Source: JAFARZ01 sp035651595
Lineage (GTDB): Bacteria > Actinomycetota > Actinomycetes > Streptosporangiales > Streptosporangiaceae
Direction: 5' to 3'
NCBI GenBank assembly: GCA_035651595.1
Contig: DASRFJ010000099.1
Location: forward strand, 5,086-69,085
Length of the DNA stretch: 64,000 nucleotides
Made by a program: the position numbers and the translations under genes. Below are positions 52,868-61,484 of this stretch, piece after piece (position 1 is the stretch's first letter; every line of letters begins with the position of its first letter). The notes beneath the pieces were generated by a model. The model was not told the DNA's origin, did not search any database, and saw nothing but the letters and a program-made list of their open reading frames with translations.

Positions 52868-54316
52868 ATGGCTATGGAGGACGGAACGGCGATGTCCCTG
52901 CAGAACTTCGTGGACGGCAAGTACACCGACACCACTGAGGGCCGCACCAGCGACGTGGTTGATCCGAGTACGGGGGAGGCCTACGCCAAGGCGCCGGTCT
53001 CCGGCGCCCAGGACGTGGACGCGGCCCTGCGGGCGGCGGCGAACGCGTTCGAGGGCTGGCGGGACAGCACGCCGTCCGAGCGTAGCCTGGCGCTGCTGAA
53101 GATCGCCGATGCGTTCGAGAAGCGCGCCGAGGACCTGATCGAGGCCGAGTGCCGCAACACCGGCAAGCCGATCGCGCTCATGCGGTCGGAGGAGATTCCT
53201 CCCGCGGTGGACCAGATCAGGTTCTTCGCCGGCGCCGCTCGCGTGCTGGAGGGCCGCAGCGCCGGGGAGTACATGCGCGACCATACGTCGATGATCCGGC
53301 GCGAGCCGATCGGCGTCTGTGCCCAGGTCACGCCGTGGAACTATCCGATGATGATGGCGGTCTGGAAGTTCGCGCCCGCCATCGCGGCCGGGAACACGGT
53401 CGTGCTCAAGCCGTCCGACACCACCCCGGCGTCCACCCTGCTGATGGCGGAGATCGCGGCGGAGTTCCTGCCGCCGGGCGTGTTCAACGTGATCTGCGGC
53501 GACCGGGACACCGGCCGTGAGCTGGTCTCCCACAAGATCCCGTCGATGGTGTCCATCACCGGTTCGGTGCGGGCCGGCATGGAGGTCGCCAAGTCCGCCG
53601 CCGACGACCTCAAGCGTGTGCACCTCGAACTGGGCGGCAAGGCCCCCGTCGTCGTCTTCGACGACGCCGACGTCGCCGCCGCCGCCGAAGGCATCGCTGG
53701 CGCCGGCTACTTCAACGCCGGGCAGGACTGCACGGCGGCCACCCGGGTGCTGGCCGGCCCCGGCATCGCGGGGGACCTGACGGCGGCGCTCGCCGAGCAG
53801 GCCCGCGGCACGGTCACCGGCGGCCTGGACGTCGAGGACGCCTACTACGGCCCGCTGAACAACCCGAACCAGCTGGCCCGCGTGTCCGGTTTCCTGGACC
53901 GGGTCCCCGCGCACGCGTCCGTCGAGACCGGCGGGCACCGCCAGGGCGACCGCGGCTTCTTCTTCGAGCCGACCGTCGTGTCCGGGCTCCATCAGGACGA
54001 CGAGATGATCCAGGACGAGATCTTCGGCCCGGTCATCACCGTGCAGCGGTTCTCCGACGAGGACGAGGCGGCCCGCTGGGCGAACGGCGTCAAGTACGGC
54101 CTGGCCTCCAGTATTTGGACCAAGGACCACGCCCGGGCGATGCGGATGGCTCGCCGTCTGGACTTCGGCGCCGTGTGGATCAACACCCATATCCCGATCG
54201 TCGCCGAGATGCCGCACGGCGGCTTCAAGCACTCCGGCTACGGCAAGGACCTGTCCATGTACGGCTTCGAGGACTACACCCGCGTCAAGCACGTGATGAG
54301 CTACATAGGCTCCTAA
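52868..54316 (+). CDS. Gamma-aminobutyraldehyde dehydrogenase-type aldehyde dehydrogenase
   Basis: 482 residues from the ATG at 52868 (AGAGGA upstream; M9 at 52892 is an alternative). ALDH motifs: CAQVTPWNYPMMMAVWKFAP, HLELGGKAPVVVFDDADVAA with the general-base Glu and GYFNAGQDCTAATRVL with the catalytic Cys. MEDGTAMSLQNFVDGKYTDT is typical of PatD/PuuC-like enzymes, which oxidise aminobutyraldehyde from putrescine to GABA. It is divergent from the Lrp/aminotransferase operon, consistent with one polyamine pathway. Confidence 0.92.
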   Translation: MAMEDGTAMSLQNFVDGKYTDTTEGRTSDVVDPSTGEAYAKAPVSGAQDVDAALRAAANAFEGWRDSTPSERSLALLKIADAFEKRAEDLIEAECRNTGKPIALMRSEEIPPAVDQIRFFAGAARVLEGRSAGEYMRDHTSMIRREPIGVCAQVTPWNYPMMMAVWKFAPAIAAGNTVVLKPSDTTPASTLLMAEIAAEFLPPGVFNVICGDRDTGRELVSHKIPSMVSITGSVRAGMEVAKSAADDLKRVHLELGGKAPVVVFDDADVAAAAEGIAGAGYFNAGQDCTAATRVLAGPGIAGDLTAALAEQARGTVTGGLDVEDAYYGPLNNPNQLARVSGFLDRVPAHASVETGGHRQGDRGFFFEPTVVSGLHQDDEMIQDEIFGPVITVQRFSDEDEAARWANGVKYGLASSIWTKDHARAMRMARRLDFGAVWINTHIPIVAEMPHGGFKHSGYGKDLSMYGFEDYTRVKHVMSYIGS

Positions 54317-57300
54317 TTTCCCTTAACGACCGAGGTGCGCCGTCCGGGATCCTGCGTCCGCTCGCAAGGTAACCCCTCCGGGCGCACGCGCTCCAGCTCC
54401 GCGATAAGCCGTTCGGCCAGGTCGACCCGTTCGGCGGCACCCACGCCGACCTGCCGGAAGTTGTCCAGCGCGGCCCGTGCGTAGCGCAGTGCGTCGCCGA
54501 ACCGGCCAGCCGTGGCCAGGACGTTGGCGACGTTGTAGCGTGTCTGCCCTGCCGCGTAGCTGTCTTCGCGTGCCTCCTTGTGCCGGATGGACCGCTGGTA
54601 GTGGACGAGCGCCTGGTCGGTGTGGCCAGCTGCTTGGTACACGGCCCCGAGCTGATTCTCCGAGATCCCGCGGATCTTGTGGTCGTCGGCTGGGGTCAGG
54701 TCGAGGGACTGCTGGTAGTAGCGGAGCGCGTCATTGAGGTGCGCCAGGAGCACAGAGTCGGCTGCCTTCGCCGCGCTGGCTTCATGGAACCGTTCCAGGG
54801 CCACCCCGCCGAGAGAACTGAGGCTGCGTGCGCGGCCGTAGCGGTCGCTGTCCGGCCGGAGGCTCAGGCCGTGCCGGAACCAGCGTTCGGCCTTGCCCAA
54901 ATCACGCAGACCAGGTACGCGCAGGTAGGTGTTGCCCAGCAGTCCCGCGGTTTCCGCTTCTGCTGTGCGGTCACCGATTCTCCGATGCAGCGCGTGGGCT
55001 TCCTGGAGATGTGACAAGCACGAGGAGTCTCCCTGTTGCTGGAGAGCGCGGCCCATGTCGCCGACGACGGCCGCAAGGGTACTGATCTCGTGCCGCTGGC
55101 CTGCCGTGATCGTGGCCGCGGGTATCTCGGCGACCCGTGCTCGCCGTCGATCGGCGAGGAGGGTAAGCAGGCTGATGGCGGACGGCCAGTCGCGCGCCGC
55201 TTCTGCCAGCCGCGCCTGGAAAGAGAGGATGGTGTCCCACTGTTCCTCGCGGCCCGGCAACGGACCACCGGTCGCCGGATCGACGAAGTCGGGGCCGACG
55301 TCTGTGATCAGCCTGGCCCATTCTCCCTCCCGGCCGGTTCGTTCGTAGAGAACCTCAAGGCCGTGCAGACAGCCAGCTGCCGCGGGCCACATCGCCTTAC
55401 CGCGTGCCAGGTTCAGCGCATGGAGCAGGTTGGCCTCCTCTACGCGCAACGGCGCGATCGCACGACCTGCTACGACCTGTTCCGCGTAGAAGGTACTCAG
55501 ATATTCGAAGGCCTTCGTGTAGGCGTGGGTCGCGGCGTATTCGCGCGCCTGTCCATAGGCACTGGTAAACAAGCCGGTGAAGTACCAGGGCAGGGCCGGG
55601 TGGATCTGATAGTAGCCGCCACCCATGGAGGTCAGCAGGCCGATGTCCGCGGCCCGGTCGAGCAGGGCGATGCCGGCTTCGCGGGTGAGCCCGGCAAGTT
55701 CTGGAACGCTGTCTCCCATGAAGCGCAGCGCGTCTACGTCGACGGTGTCGCGGAACAGGTGGAGGACGGCGAGTTGGGCTCGTTCTGCGTTGGTGAACGC
55801 GTGGGCGAAGCCGTAGTCGAGCGACGCGGCGAGCGATCGGGTGCGGCCGAGTGCGGCATCCCCGTCGCCCTCAAGCCGCGCCTCGCCGGCCCGCAGCCGG
55901 GCCACGAAGTCTTCGACTTCCTTGCTGCTGACCAGGCTCTCGCGAAGCGCTTGCCCGACTAGGACGGTGATCGTGAGCGGGTTGCCGGCCGCGTAGCGTA
56001 GCAGTGGGCGCCAGTCGGTGCCCGATTTGCCGGCACGGCGCCGTGCGGCCAGGGCGGCGGCTAGTTGCAGGCTCTCCCGCATCGGCATGGACGGCAGCCA
56101 GACCCGCGCTACCAGGTCGCCCAGCCACGCGTCCTCCTCGCGCCGGGAGGTGAGCAACACCTTGCAGCGTGTCCGCTGGGTCAGGTCGCGCACCAGGTCG
56201 GCGAGTTCCTGCTGCTCGGCTGGCGTCCACGCGCTCGGTGTCCCCGCGGGGAAGCCGGTCACCGGCTCGACGTTGTCCCATACCCATAGCACGGGGACCT
56301 GCGCCAGCATCTGCATGACGAGGTCGCGGCGCTGTCGCGGATCGGTGATCGTCTGCCAGGCGATGCCGTTCGCTTCCAGCACCTTGGCGAACCTGTCGCC
56401 GGCGGTGTCGATGGCGCGTTCCGCGGACAGGTGGTGCTCGAATGAGGACCACAGCACCGTCCCCTGGCCGAGGCCGCCGGTGCTCTGGTACCAGCGGGCG
56501 AACTCGGCCGCCGTGGACGACTTGCCCGCCCCGGCATACGCGTGCAGGAGCACCGCGCGCTGGGTGTCGAATGCCCGGTCCAGGGCCAGTAGCGTCTCGT
56601 CCCGGCCGAAGAACCCCGCGTCCGGCGGCCGGGGCAGCTCACCGTCCGTGACATGGCTGTCGGACAGCTTGATCAGCGGTGCCTCGCGCTCCGGAGGTCG
56701 GAGCAGCACGAGCGGCGCAGCCTCGTAGACCAGTGGGACCACCCAGTCCTGCAACGAGACCGTGCTCGCGCCGATCTGCCGGACCGGGTCCGTGGCGAGC
56801 GCGCGGCGAGCCGCGGTCGCGGCCTGTCCGAGGGATCGCCCGGCCAGCAGGTGCCCGTACAGGTCGGCCACGTACTGGGCGGCGGTCACGACGTAGACGT
56901 TGTACCGCATCGCGAGCACACCGGGTACCCCGATGTCGGCGATCTCGGCAGCGAGCGAGCCGTACGCTTTGATGCGCTCGTGCACGTCTTTAGCGGGTTC
57001 GTCCTCGGGTGCGCTCGCAGCCTCGGCGTAAGCGGACCGGCACGCGTTCAGTACCAGGACCGGCACGCCGGTTTCCGTTAGCAGCCGTCCCAGCGTCGGA
57101 CCGTCGACGAACTGCTGGTTCTGCTCGCTGTCCGGATCCTCGAACAGCAGGTAGCCGTGCTGACCTGGCCGGACCGGCGCGAGGTACTTGTGCGGCGACA
57201 GGTCCACGCCCGCGAGGTCAGTCACGTCGACCCACGTGCCGTGTCCGTCGAAGTGGACCACGTGGTATGGCCGCCCGGCCGCGTAGGCGGCATGCAGCGC

Positions 57301-57933
57301 TTCCGACAGGCGGGCGAACGTGGCCGGGCGCAGCACATCCAGATCGAGGCCGTCCATCTGTTCGGCGCCGCCGCGGATCAGTCGGCTCGCCACGGAACGG
57401 AATGGCACGTCGGCGCGGCCGCCGGGGCGGCAGATCACCAGCAGCACGCGCAGCCGGTCCCCGGCGGGCTCGGGCGGATCCGGGTGTCCGGCCGCGCGTA
57501 GGTGAGTACGCACAAACTCCTTGGCGCCCAGCGCCAGCGGCACGTCCCGCCCGGGATCTCTGAGCAGTTCCCACGCCAGCCCGGGTCCAGCCTCCGGGTC
57601 GGCCTCGACCTCTACCCGCACCTCACCGAGCCGGTCTCGAGCCCGTTCCCAGATCCCGCCCGCGTCTGGCCCATTGAACACCCGCCGGAACAGGTCAGCT
57701 CCGGCCTCGGCGAGCCGTGCTTCCGCGTCCCGCGCGATCTCCGGTGCGGGATCGGCGGGAAACTCGGCGTAGTCCTCTAAATACCAGCGGATCCGCTCGC
57801 CGTCCCCGCTACCGGGCACTTCGTCGATCTCGTTGACCGCCAGCCGGCGCGCTGCGCCGTCCTGCCAGGTAACCTCCACCCGCCGCCGTCCGGCGGGGCC
57901 GGCCGCTAGTTCCCTGATCCGCAACTCCGCCAC
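54313..57933 (-). CDS. CHAT protease-STAND ATPase-TPR fusion protein
   Basis: About 1206 residues from the GTG at 57933, preferred because the 88 bp before it form a divergent promoter with the APH-like gene; ATG 58023 would overlap that gene's start. Order: an N-terminal region of unknown fold, a CHAT (caspase-like) domain with the putative dyad in YHVVHFDGHGTWVDV (His near 231) and VPVLVLNACRSAYAEA (Cys near 298), a STAND ATPase with P-loop LLHAYAGAGKSSTAAEF (about 460-476) and VLWVWDNVEPVTG, a winged-helix region, then TPRs from about 900 to the end. CHAT proteases in other systems are held by ATPase or TPR parts until a signal frees them. No obvious protein substrate gene is adjacent. Confidence 0.88.
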   Translation of the reverse strand: MAELRIRELAAGPAGRRRVEVTWQDGAARRLAVNEIDEVPGSGDGERIRWYLEDYAEFPADPAPEIARDAEARLAEAGADLFRRVFNGPDAGGIWERARDRLGEVRVEVEADPEAGPGLAWELLRDPGRDVPLALGAKEFVRTHLRAAGHPDPPEPAGDRLRVLLVICRPGGRADVPFRSVASRLIRGGAEQMDGLDLDVLRPATFARLSEALHAAYAAGRPYHVVHFDGHGTWVDVTDLAGVDLSPHKYLAPVRPGQHGYLLFEDPDSEQNQQFVDGPTLGRLLTETGVPVLVLNACRSAYAEAASAPEDEPAKDVHERIKAYGSLAAEIADIGVPGVLAMRYNVYVVTAAQYVADLYGHLLAGRSLGQAATAARRALATDPVRQIGASTVSLQDWVVPLVYEAAPLVLLRPPEREAPLIKLSDSHVTDGELPRPPDAGFFGRDETLLALDRAFDTQRAVLLHAYAGAGKSSTAAEFARWYQSTGGLGQGTVLWSSFEHHLSAERAIDTAGDRFAKVLEANGIAWQTITDPRQRRDLVMQMLAQVPVLWVWDNVEPVTGFPAGTPSAWTPAEQQELADLVRDLTQRTRCKVLLTSRREEDAWLGDLVARVWLPSMPMRESLQLAAALAARRRAGKSGTDWRPLLRYAAGNPLTITVLVGQALRESLVSSKEVEDFVARLRAGEARLEGDGDAALGRTRSLAASLDYGFAHAFTNAERAQLAVLHLFRDTVDVDALRFMGDSVPELAGLTREAGIALLDRAADIGLLTSMGGGYYQIHPALPWYFTGLFTSAYGQAREYAATHAYTKAFEYLSTFYAEQVVAGRAIAPLRVEEANLLHALNLARGKAMWPAAAGCLHGLEVLYERTGREGEWARLITDVGPDFVDPATGGPLPGREEQWDTILSFQARLAEAARDWPSAISLLTLLADRRRARVAEIPAATITAGQRHEISTLAAVVGDMGRALQQQGDSSCLSHLQEAHALHRRIGDRTAEAETAGLLGNTYLRVPGLRDLGKAERWFRHGLSLRPDSDRYGRARSLSSLGGVALERFHEASAAKAADSVLLAHLNDALRYYQQSLDLTPADDHKIRGISENQLGAVYQAAGHTDQALVHYQRSIRHKEAREDSYAAGQTRYNVANVLATAGRFGDALRYARAALDNFRQVGVGAAERVDLAERLIAELERVRPEGLPCERTQDPGRRTSVVKGN

Positions 57934-58021
57934 ACACAGCGATGCTAGTCCGGCACGCGACGCCAGGGGTAGACAGGTAAATCGGTTGGTTGTTCCGGCA
58001 GGTGCCGTTAGCGTCGCGTGC

Positions 58022-58876
58022 ATGGTCGCTTCGGAGCGTGTGGGTACGGTGCCCGGAGGGGTGCTTGCCGCGTTCGGGGTGACTGATGTGATCCCGGTGC
58101 GATTGCCAGGCGGGCAGGGGACTGCCTGGCGGGCTGGGCAGGTGGTGCTCAAGCCCGCCGATTCGGCGCGGGATGGACGATGGTTCGCCGAGGTCTACGA
58201 TGCGGTCAGTGGTCCTGGTTTCCGGGTGCCGCGGCCGGTGCGGGCGGTTACCGGGGACTGGGTGGCGCACGGCTGGACGTGCTATCAGTGGGTGCCGGGT
58301 GCGGCGGCGGACTGGTCGGGCCTCTCGCCGCGCTGGCCAGACCTGGTGGCGGTGAGCCGGGCGTTGCATGCCGCGTTGGCTGCCGTTTCCGTGCCGGCCT
58401 GGCGGGTCGCCGTCGAGAATCCGTGGACGATCGGCGATCAGGTGGCGTGGGGTGAGCGTGACCCTGGTCCGCTGCTCGGCGCGACGGCTGGGCGGGTAGC
58501 CGGGCAGGTGCGTCGGCTGCTGGCCGCGCTGCGGCCGGTCGGCCTGCCGTACCAGCTCATTCATGCGGACCTGGCGGGGAACGTCCTGTTCGCCGACGGG
58601 ATGACGCCCGCCGTCATCGACTTCTCACCGCTGGAGCGGCCAGCCGGGTGGCCGCTGGCCATCGCGGCGGTAGACGCGCTGCAGTGGCAGCATGCGCGGC
58701 CAGAAGTGCTCGACCAGCTCGCCGGCGAGCCAGAACTCGGCCAGCTGCTCGCCCGCGCACTGATTTACCGCCAGATCACCGAGATCGTCAGGCACGCTGG
58801 TACGGCCGGCGTGGAGGAGGCCGCCCGGACCGGGGAGCCAGTCACGGACCTGATACTTGCCAGGCTCGCCCGGTGA
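58022..58876 (+). CDS. APH/choline-kinase-type phosphotransferase
   Basis: 284 residues from the ATG at 58022. The catalytic loop QLIHADLAGNVLFADG and the metal-binding IDFSPLERPAG are intact; N-lobe elements include ACC-like TAWRAGQVVLKPAD (with the ATP-binding Lys). Resembles the small actinobacterial kinases of the aminoglycoside phosphotransferase fold. It may phosphorylate a small molecule. Its start lies 88 bp from the CHAT gene. The 3' end is covered by a convergent methyltransferase ORF. Confidence 0.8.
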   Translation: MVASERVGTVPGGVLAAFGVTDVIPVRLPGGQGTAWRAGQVVLKPADSARDGRWFAEVYDAVSGPGFRVPRPVRAVTGDWVAHGWTCYQWVPGAAADWSGLSPRWPDLVAVSRALHAALAAVSVPAWRVAVENPWTIGDQVAWGERDPGPLLGATAGRVAGQVRRLLAALRPVGLPYQLIHADLAGNVLFADGMTPAVIDFSPLERPAGWPLAIAAVDALQWQHARPEVLDQLAGEPELGQLLARALIYRQITEIVRHAGTAGVEEAARTGEPVTDLILARLAR

Positions 58877-59509
58877 GGCCGTGAGTCTGGCGCGCCTGCG
58901 GGCTAACTCCGCTGGGCGAGTCCACGTAAGCACGTAACGTCCCAGCAGCAGAAGACGCACGGCTGAACCCGGAAGGATCTCGCGGGCGGCCTGCCGGACC
59001 TCTCGGATACTGTCACGCGGCGGCCATACCTGCGGTGCGGTGTGCTGCCACTTGCCGCGCACCTGGATCGTGACGCCGCGCAGGATGGTACTGGTTATGG
59101 CCCACGGCAGGTCACGCCATTCGGCGCGAGGGAACCCGACGACGGCCAGCATGCCGCCGGGGCGGACCAACTGGCTCAGCCGGTGCATCGCGGCCCGCGT
59201 GTCGGGCAGGTGGTGGAACATCGCATTGGCGAGCACCGCGTCGAACGACTCGGCCCGCAGCGGATGGGTCAGGATATCGCCGTGGCACCAGGTCACCGGC
59301 GCGTCCGGGAACCGTGCCCGGGCCCGGCCCAGTACCGGAGCGTCGATATCGATGGCGACCACGTGCGGGACGCGCCGCGCCAGCCGGGCCGCCAGGAATC
59401 CGTCACCGCAACCGACGTCAAGCACATCGGTAGCCGACACAGGCACGCAGTCAGCGAGCCTCGCGTCGTAGTGGATATTGACATTCCACAGTCCGCGTGC
59501 ACCGCCCAC
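58625..59509 (-). CDS. Class I SAM-dependent methyltransferase with antisense tail
   Basis: The SAM-binding glycine motif DVLDVGCGDGFLAARLARR, the acidic VAIDIDAP and the post-motif ANAMFHHLPDT are clear. The start is uncertain: GTG 59509 (VGGARGLWNVNIHYDARL) fits family length, with the frame open to 59686. Recognisable homology ends near GRYVLTWTRPAE (about 58895). The last 250 nt overlap the APH gene antisense and are probably non-original read-through. The methyl acceptor is unknown. Confidence 0.75.
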   Translation of the reverse strand: MGGARGLWNVNIHYDARLADCVPVSATDVLDVGCGDGFLAARLARRVPHVVAIDIDAPVLGRARARFPDAPVTWCHGDILTHPLRAESFDAVLANAMFHHLPDTRAAMHRLSQLVRPGGMLAVVGFPRAEWRDLPWAITSTILRGVTIQVRGKWQHTAPQVWPPRDSIREVRQAAREILPGSAVRLLLLGRYVLTWTRPAELARRRARLTASPGEPGKYQVRDWLPGPGGLLHAGRTSVPDDLGDLAVNQCAGEQLAEFWLAGELVEHFWPRMLPLQRVYRRDGQRPPGWPLQR

Positions 59510-59577
59510 CCCGATCAGTCTGCCCGCATTGGATGCTGTGCGGGCTAGGTTGAAATGATCAGCTACGGGAGGAGGGG

Positions 59578-60255
59578 GTGCAGTTGCCCGAGCGGTCAGC
59601 GGATCCATTCGCCGGCAGGCAGCCGACCAGCCACGAGCGGATGTCGGGGCGGCCCTGGGACGCGTCGTACCATGATGGGCCCGCACCGTGGGATACCGGC
59701 GATCCGCAGCCGGCGGTGGTGCGGGTCGCGGCCGACGGCGGATTCACCGGAGCGGTCCTCGACGTGGGCTGCGGGACCGGCGAGAACACGCTTCACATCG
59801 CCGCGCTGGGCCTGCCTGTGCTGGGCGTTGACGTGGCCGGGAAGGCACTGGCCCTCGCCCGGGCGAAGGCCGCGGGCCGCGGGATCGACGCCGAGTTCGC
59901 CCTGGCTGACGCGTTGCGGCTGGAGCGTCTGGGACGCCGGTTCTCCACGGTGCTGGACTGCGGGCTGTTCCACACGTTCGATGGCGCCGAGCGAGCACAG
60001 TACGTGGCGAGCCTCGCGTCGGTGACCGAGTACGACGGGACCCTGTACGTGCTGTGCTTCAGTGACGACGGTCCCGGCACCGGCCCGCATCCGGTCAGCC
60101 GGGAAGAGCTGACGGCCGCGTTCAGCCGCGGCCATGACTGGAATGTCGTCGCCATCGAACCAGACCGGGTTCAGACGAGATTCCACGACGATGACGGCGC
60201 ACCGGCCTGGCTCGTGACGGTCACGCGTACGTGCGGCGCCCGCGAACAATTTTGA
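59578..60255 (+). CDS. Class I SAM-dependent methyltransferase
   Basis: 225 residues. SGRPWDASYHDGPAPWDTGDPQP at the N-terminus, followed by GAVLDVGCGTGENTLHIA (motif I), LGVDVAGKALALARAKA (post-I) and VLDCGLFHTFDGAERAQY. This is the thiopurine/tellurite-resistance-like methyltransferase group, whose members methylate small thiols or oxyanions. It is divergent from the other methyltransferase and is followed closely by a TetR gene. Confidence 0.85.
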   Translation: MQLPERSADPFAGRQPTSHERMSGRPWDASYHDGPAPWDTGDPQPAVVRVAADGGFTGAVLDVGCGTGENTLHIAALGLPVLGVDVAGKALALARAKAAGRGIDAEFALADALRLERLGRRFSTVLDCGLFHTFDGAERAQYVASLASVTEYDGTLYVLCFSDDGPGTGPHPVSREELTAAFSRGHDWNVVAIEPDRVQTRFHDDDGAPAWLVTVTRTCGAREQF

Positions 60256-60265
60256 CCGATCGGTC
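60254..60265. promoter_or_regulatory. TetR operator 1
   Basis: GACCGATCGGTC is a perfect 12-bp palindrome, extended as TTGACCGATCGGTCTAA, lying 24 bp upstream of the TetR start. A one-mismatch copy lies after the gene at 60916. TetR repressors of this kind bind AGACCGATCGGTCT-like palindromes in front of their own gene. Confidence 0.7.
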
Positions 60266-60288
60266 TAATTGGTGCTAGCGTCTTTGAA

Positions 60289-60870
60289 ATGTCGCGGACC
60301 AAGGAATTCGACCCGGATGCGGTGCTTCAGCGGGCGCTGGAGCTGTTCTGGGAGCGCGGCTACGAGGCGACGTCCATGGCCGACCTGGTCGAGCACCTCG
60401 GCATCGCGCGGGCCAGCATCTATGCCACCTTCGGCGACAAACACACCCTGTACCTGAGGGTGCTGGACCGGTATGTGCGGACGCGGGACCCGGATCCGGT
60501 CGAGATGCTCTCCCAGCCCGGTCCGGTGCTGCCCGCGATCCGGGCGCTGGTCGAGGCGTATGCCACGGAGTCGGTGTGCGACGAGCGCCGCCGGGGCTGC
60601 CTGGTGGTCAACACCGCCGTCGAGCTGATGTCGCGCGATCCGCAGGCCGCCCGGCAGGTCGAGGCGAACTGGGACGCGCTGGAAACGGCGCTGACCTCGG
60701 CGCTTACCCGGGCTCGCGCGCAGGGCGAGATCCCGCGGGACAAAGAACCGCGCGCGCTGGCCCGGTTCCTGCTGGTGGTGCTCCAGGGCATGCGGGTTCT
60801 CGGGCGGGCACACCCAGACCCGGGCAGGCTGCGCGATGCCGCCGCGCAGGCGCTGAACATCCTGGGCTGA
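60289..60870 (+). CDS. TetR-family transcriptional regulator
   Basis: 193 residues. N-terminal HTH LFWERGYEATSMADLVEHLG and IARASIYATFGDKHTLYLRV; the C-terminal ligand domain resembles the AcrR/YxaF group that regulates MFS exporters and reductases (RRGCLVVNTAVELM). Two matching operators flank the gene. Downstream lies a broken MFS transporter gene followed by an SDR gene, the usual target organisation. Confidence 0.94.
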   Translation: MSRTKEFDPDAVLQRALELFWERGYEATSMADLVEHLGIARASIYATFGDKHTLYLRVLDRYVRTRDPDPVEMLSQPGPVLPAIRALVEAYATESVCDERRRGCLVVNTAVELMSRDPQAARQVEANWDALETALTSALTRARAQGEIPRDKEPRALARFLLVVLQGMRVLGRAHPDPGRLRDAAAQALNILG

Positions 60871-60882
60871 GGCGCGATCGTC

Positions 60883-61484
60883 GTGATGAAGACCATGTTG
60901 GCGCGCCCTAATACCAGAACGATCGGTCTTAAAAAATCGAGGGCGAGCGTCTCGTTCGTTGTGCTGGGCGCGGTTCAGGTCACGCTGATCGCGGCCATCA
61001 TGGTCATCACGGTGGCGCTGCCGGCGATCGCGCGCGACCTGCGCCTGAACGAGTCCGGGTTGGTGCTGGTGTCCTCCGGGTACGGGATCTCGTTCGGCGG
61101 GTTGCTGCCGCGCTTCGGCGCGCGGCGGATCCTGGCCGCTGGACTGCTCGGCGCGGCAGCGGGCTTGCTGCTGCTGAGCTTCCTGAGCATGCCTACCCCG
61201 GGCTGCTTGTCTTTCCGTTCGGCGCCGGCCTGGCCTTTTCCGCGGCGACCGTCGCCGCGATGGGCGACGCCAGCACGGCCCAGACCGCACTCGCGGGCGC
61301 GCTGGTCAGCACCGCGATGGAGACCGGTCCGCCGCTCGGGCTCGCGGTGCTGACGTGGGCCGCCACCAGCTACTCGCGCGATCCGACGGCCGGCGATCCG
61401 TTCGCGCTGCGCGTCGCCTCGATCGTGCTCGTTGCCATTGCCCTGTTCGCAACCACACACCAGTCAAAGGAGAAGCACCGATGA
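60883..61484 (+). pseudogene. Truncated, frameshifted MFS transporter
   Basis: An N-terminal piece (VLGAVQVTLIAAIMVITVALPAIARDLRL, GLLPRFGARRILAAGLLG) is followed, after a frame change near 61195, by a C-terminal piece (FSAATVAAMGDASTAQT, GALVSTAMETGPPLGLAVLT). Both belong to a 14-TM DHA2-type drug exporter, but only about 190 of some 450 residues remain. The reading frame change and the internal deletion make it non-functional. The second TetR operator lies within its 5' end. Its last stop overlaps the SDR start (ATGA). Confidence 0.75.
60916..60929. promoter_or_regulatory. TetR operator 2
   Basis: AGAACGATCGGTCT, one mismatch from a perfect palindrome, corresponds to the operator at 60254. 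It stands about 45 bp after the TetR stop, in front of (or inside the first codons of) the former MFS gene. It would place the MFS-SDR operon under the same repressor. Confidence 0.6.
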
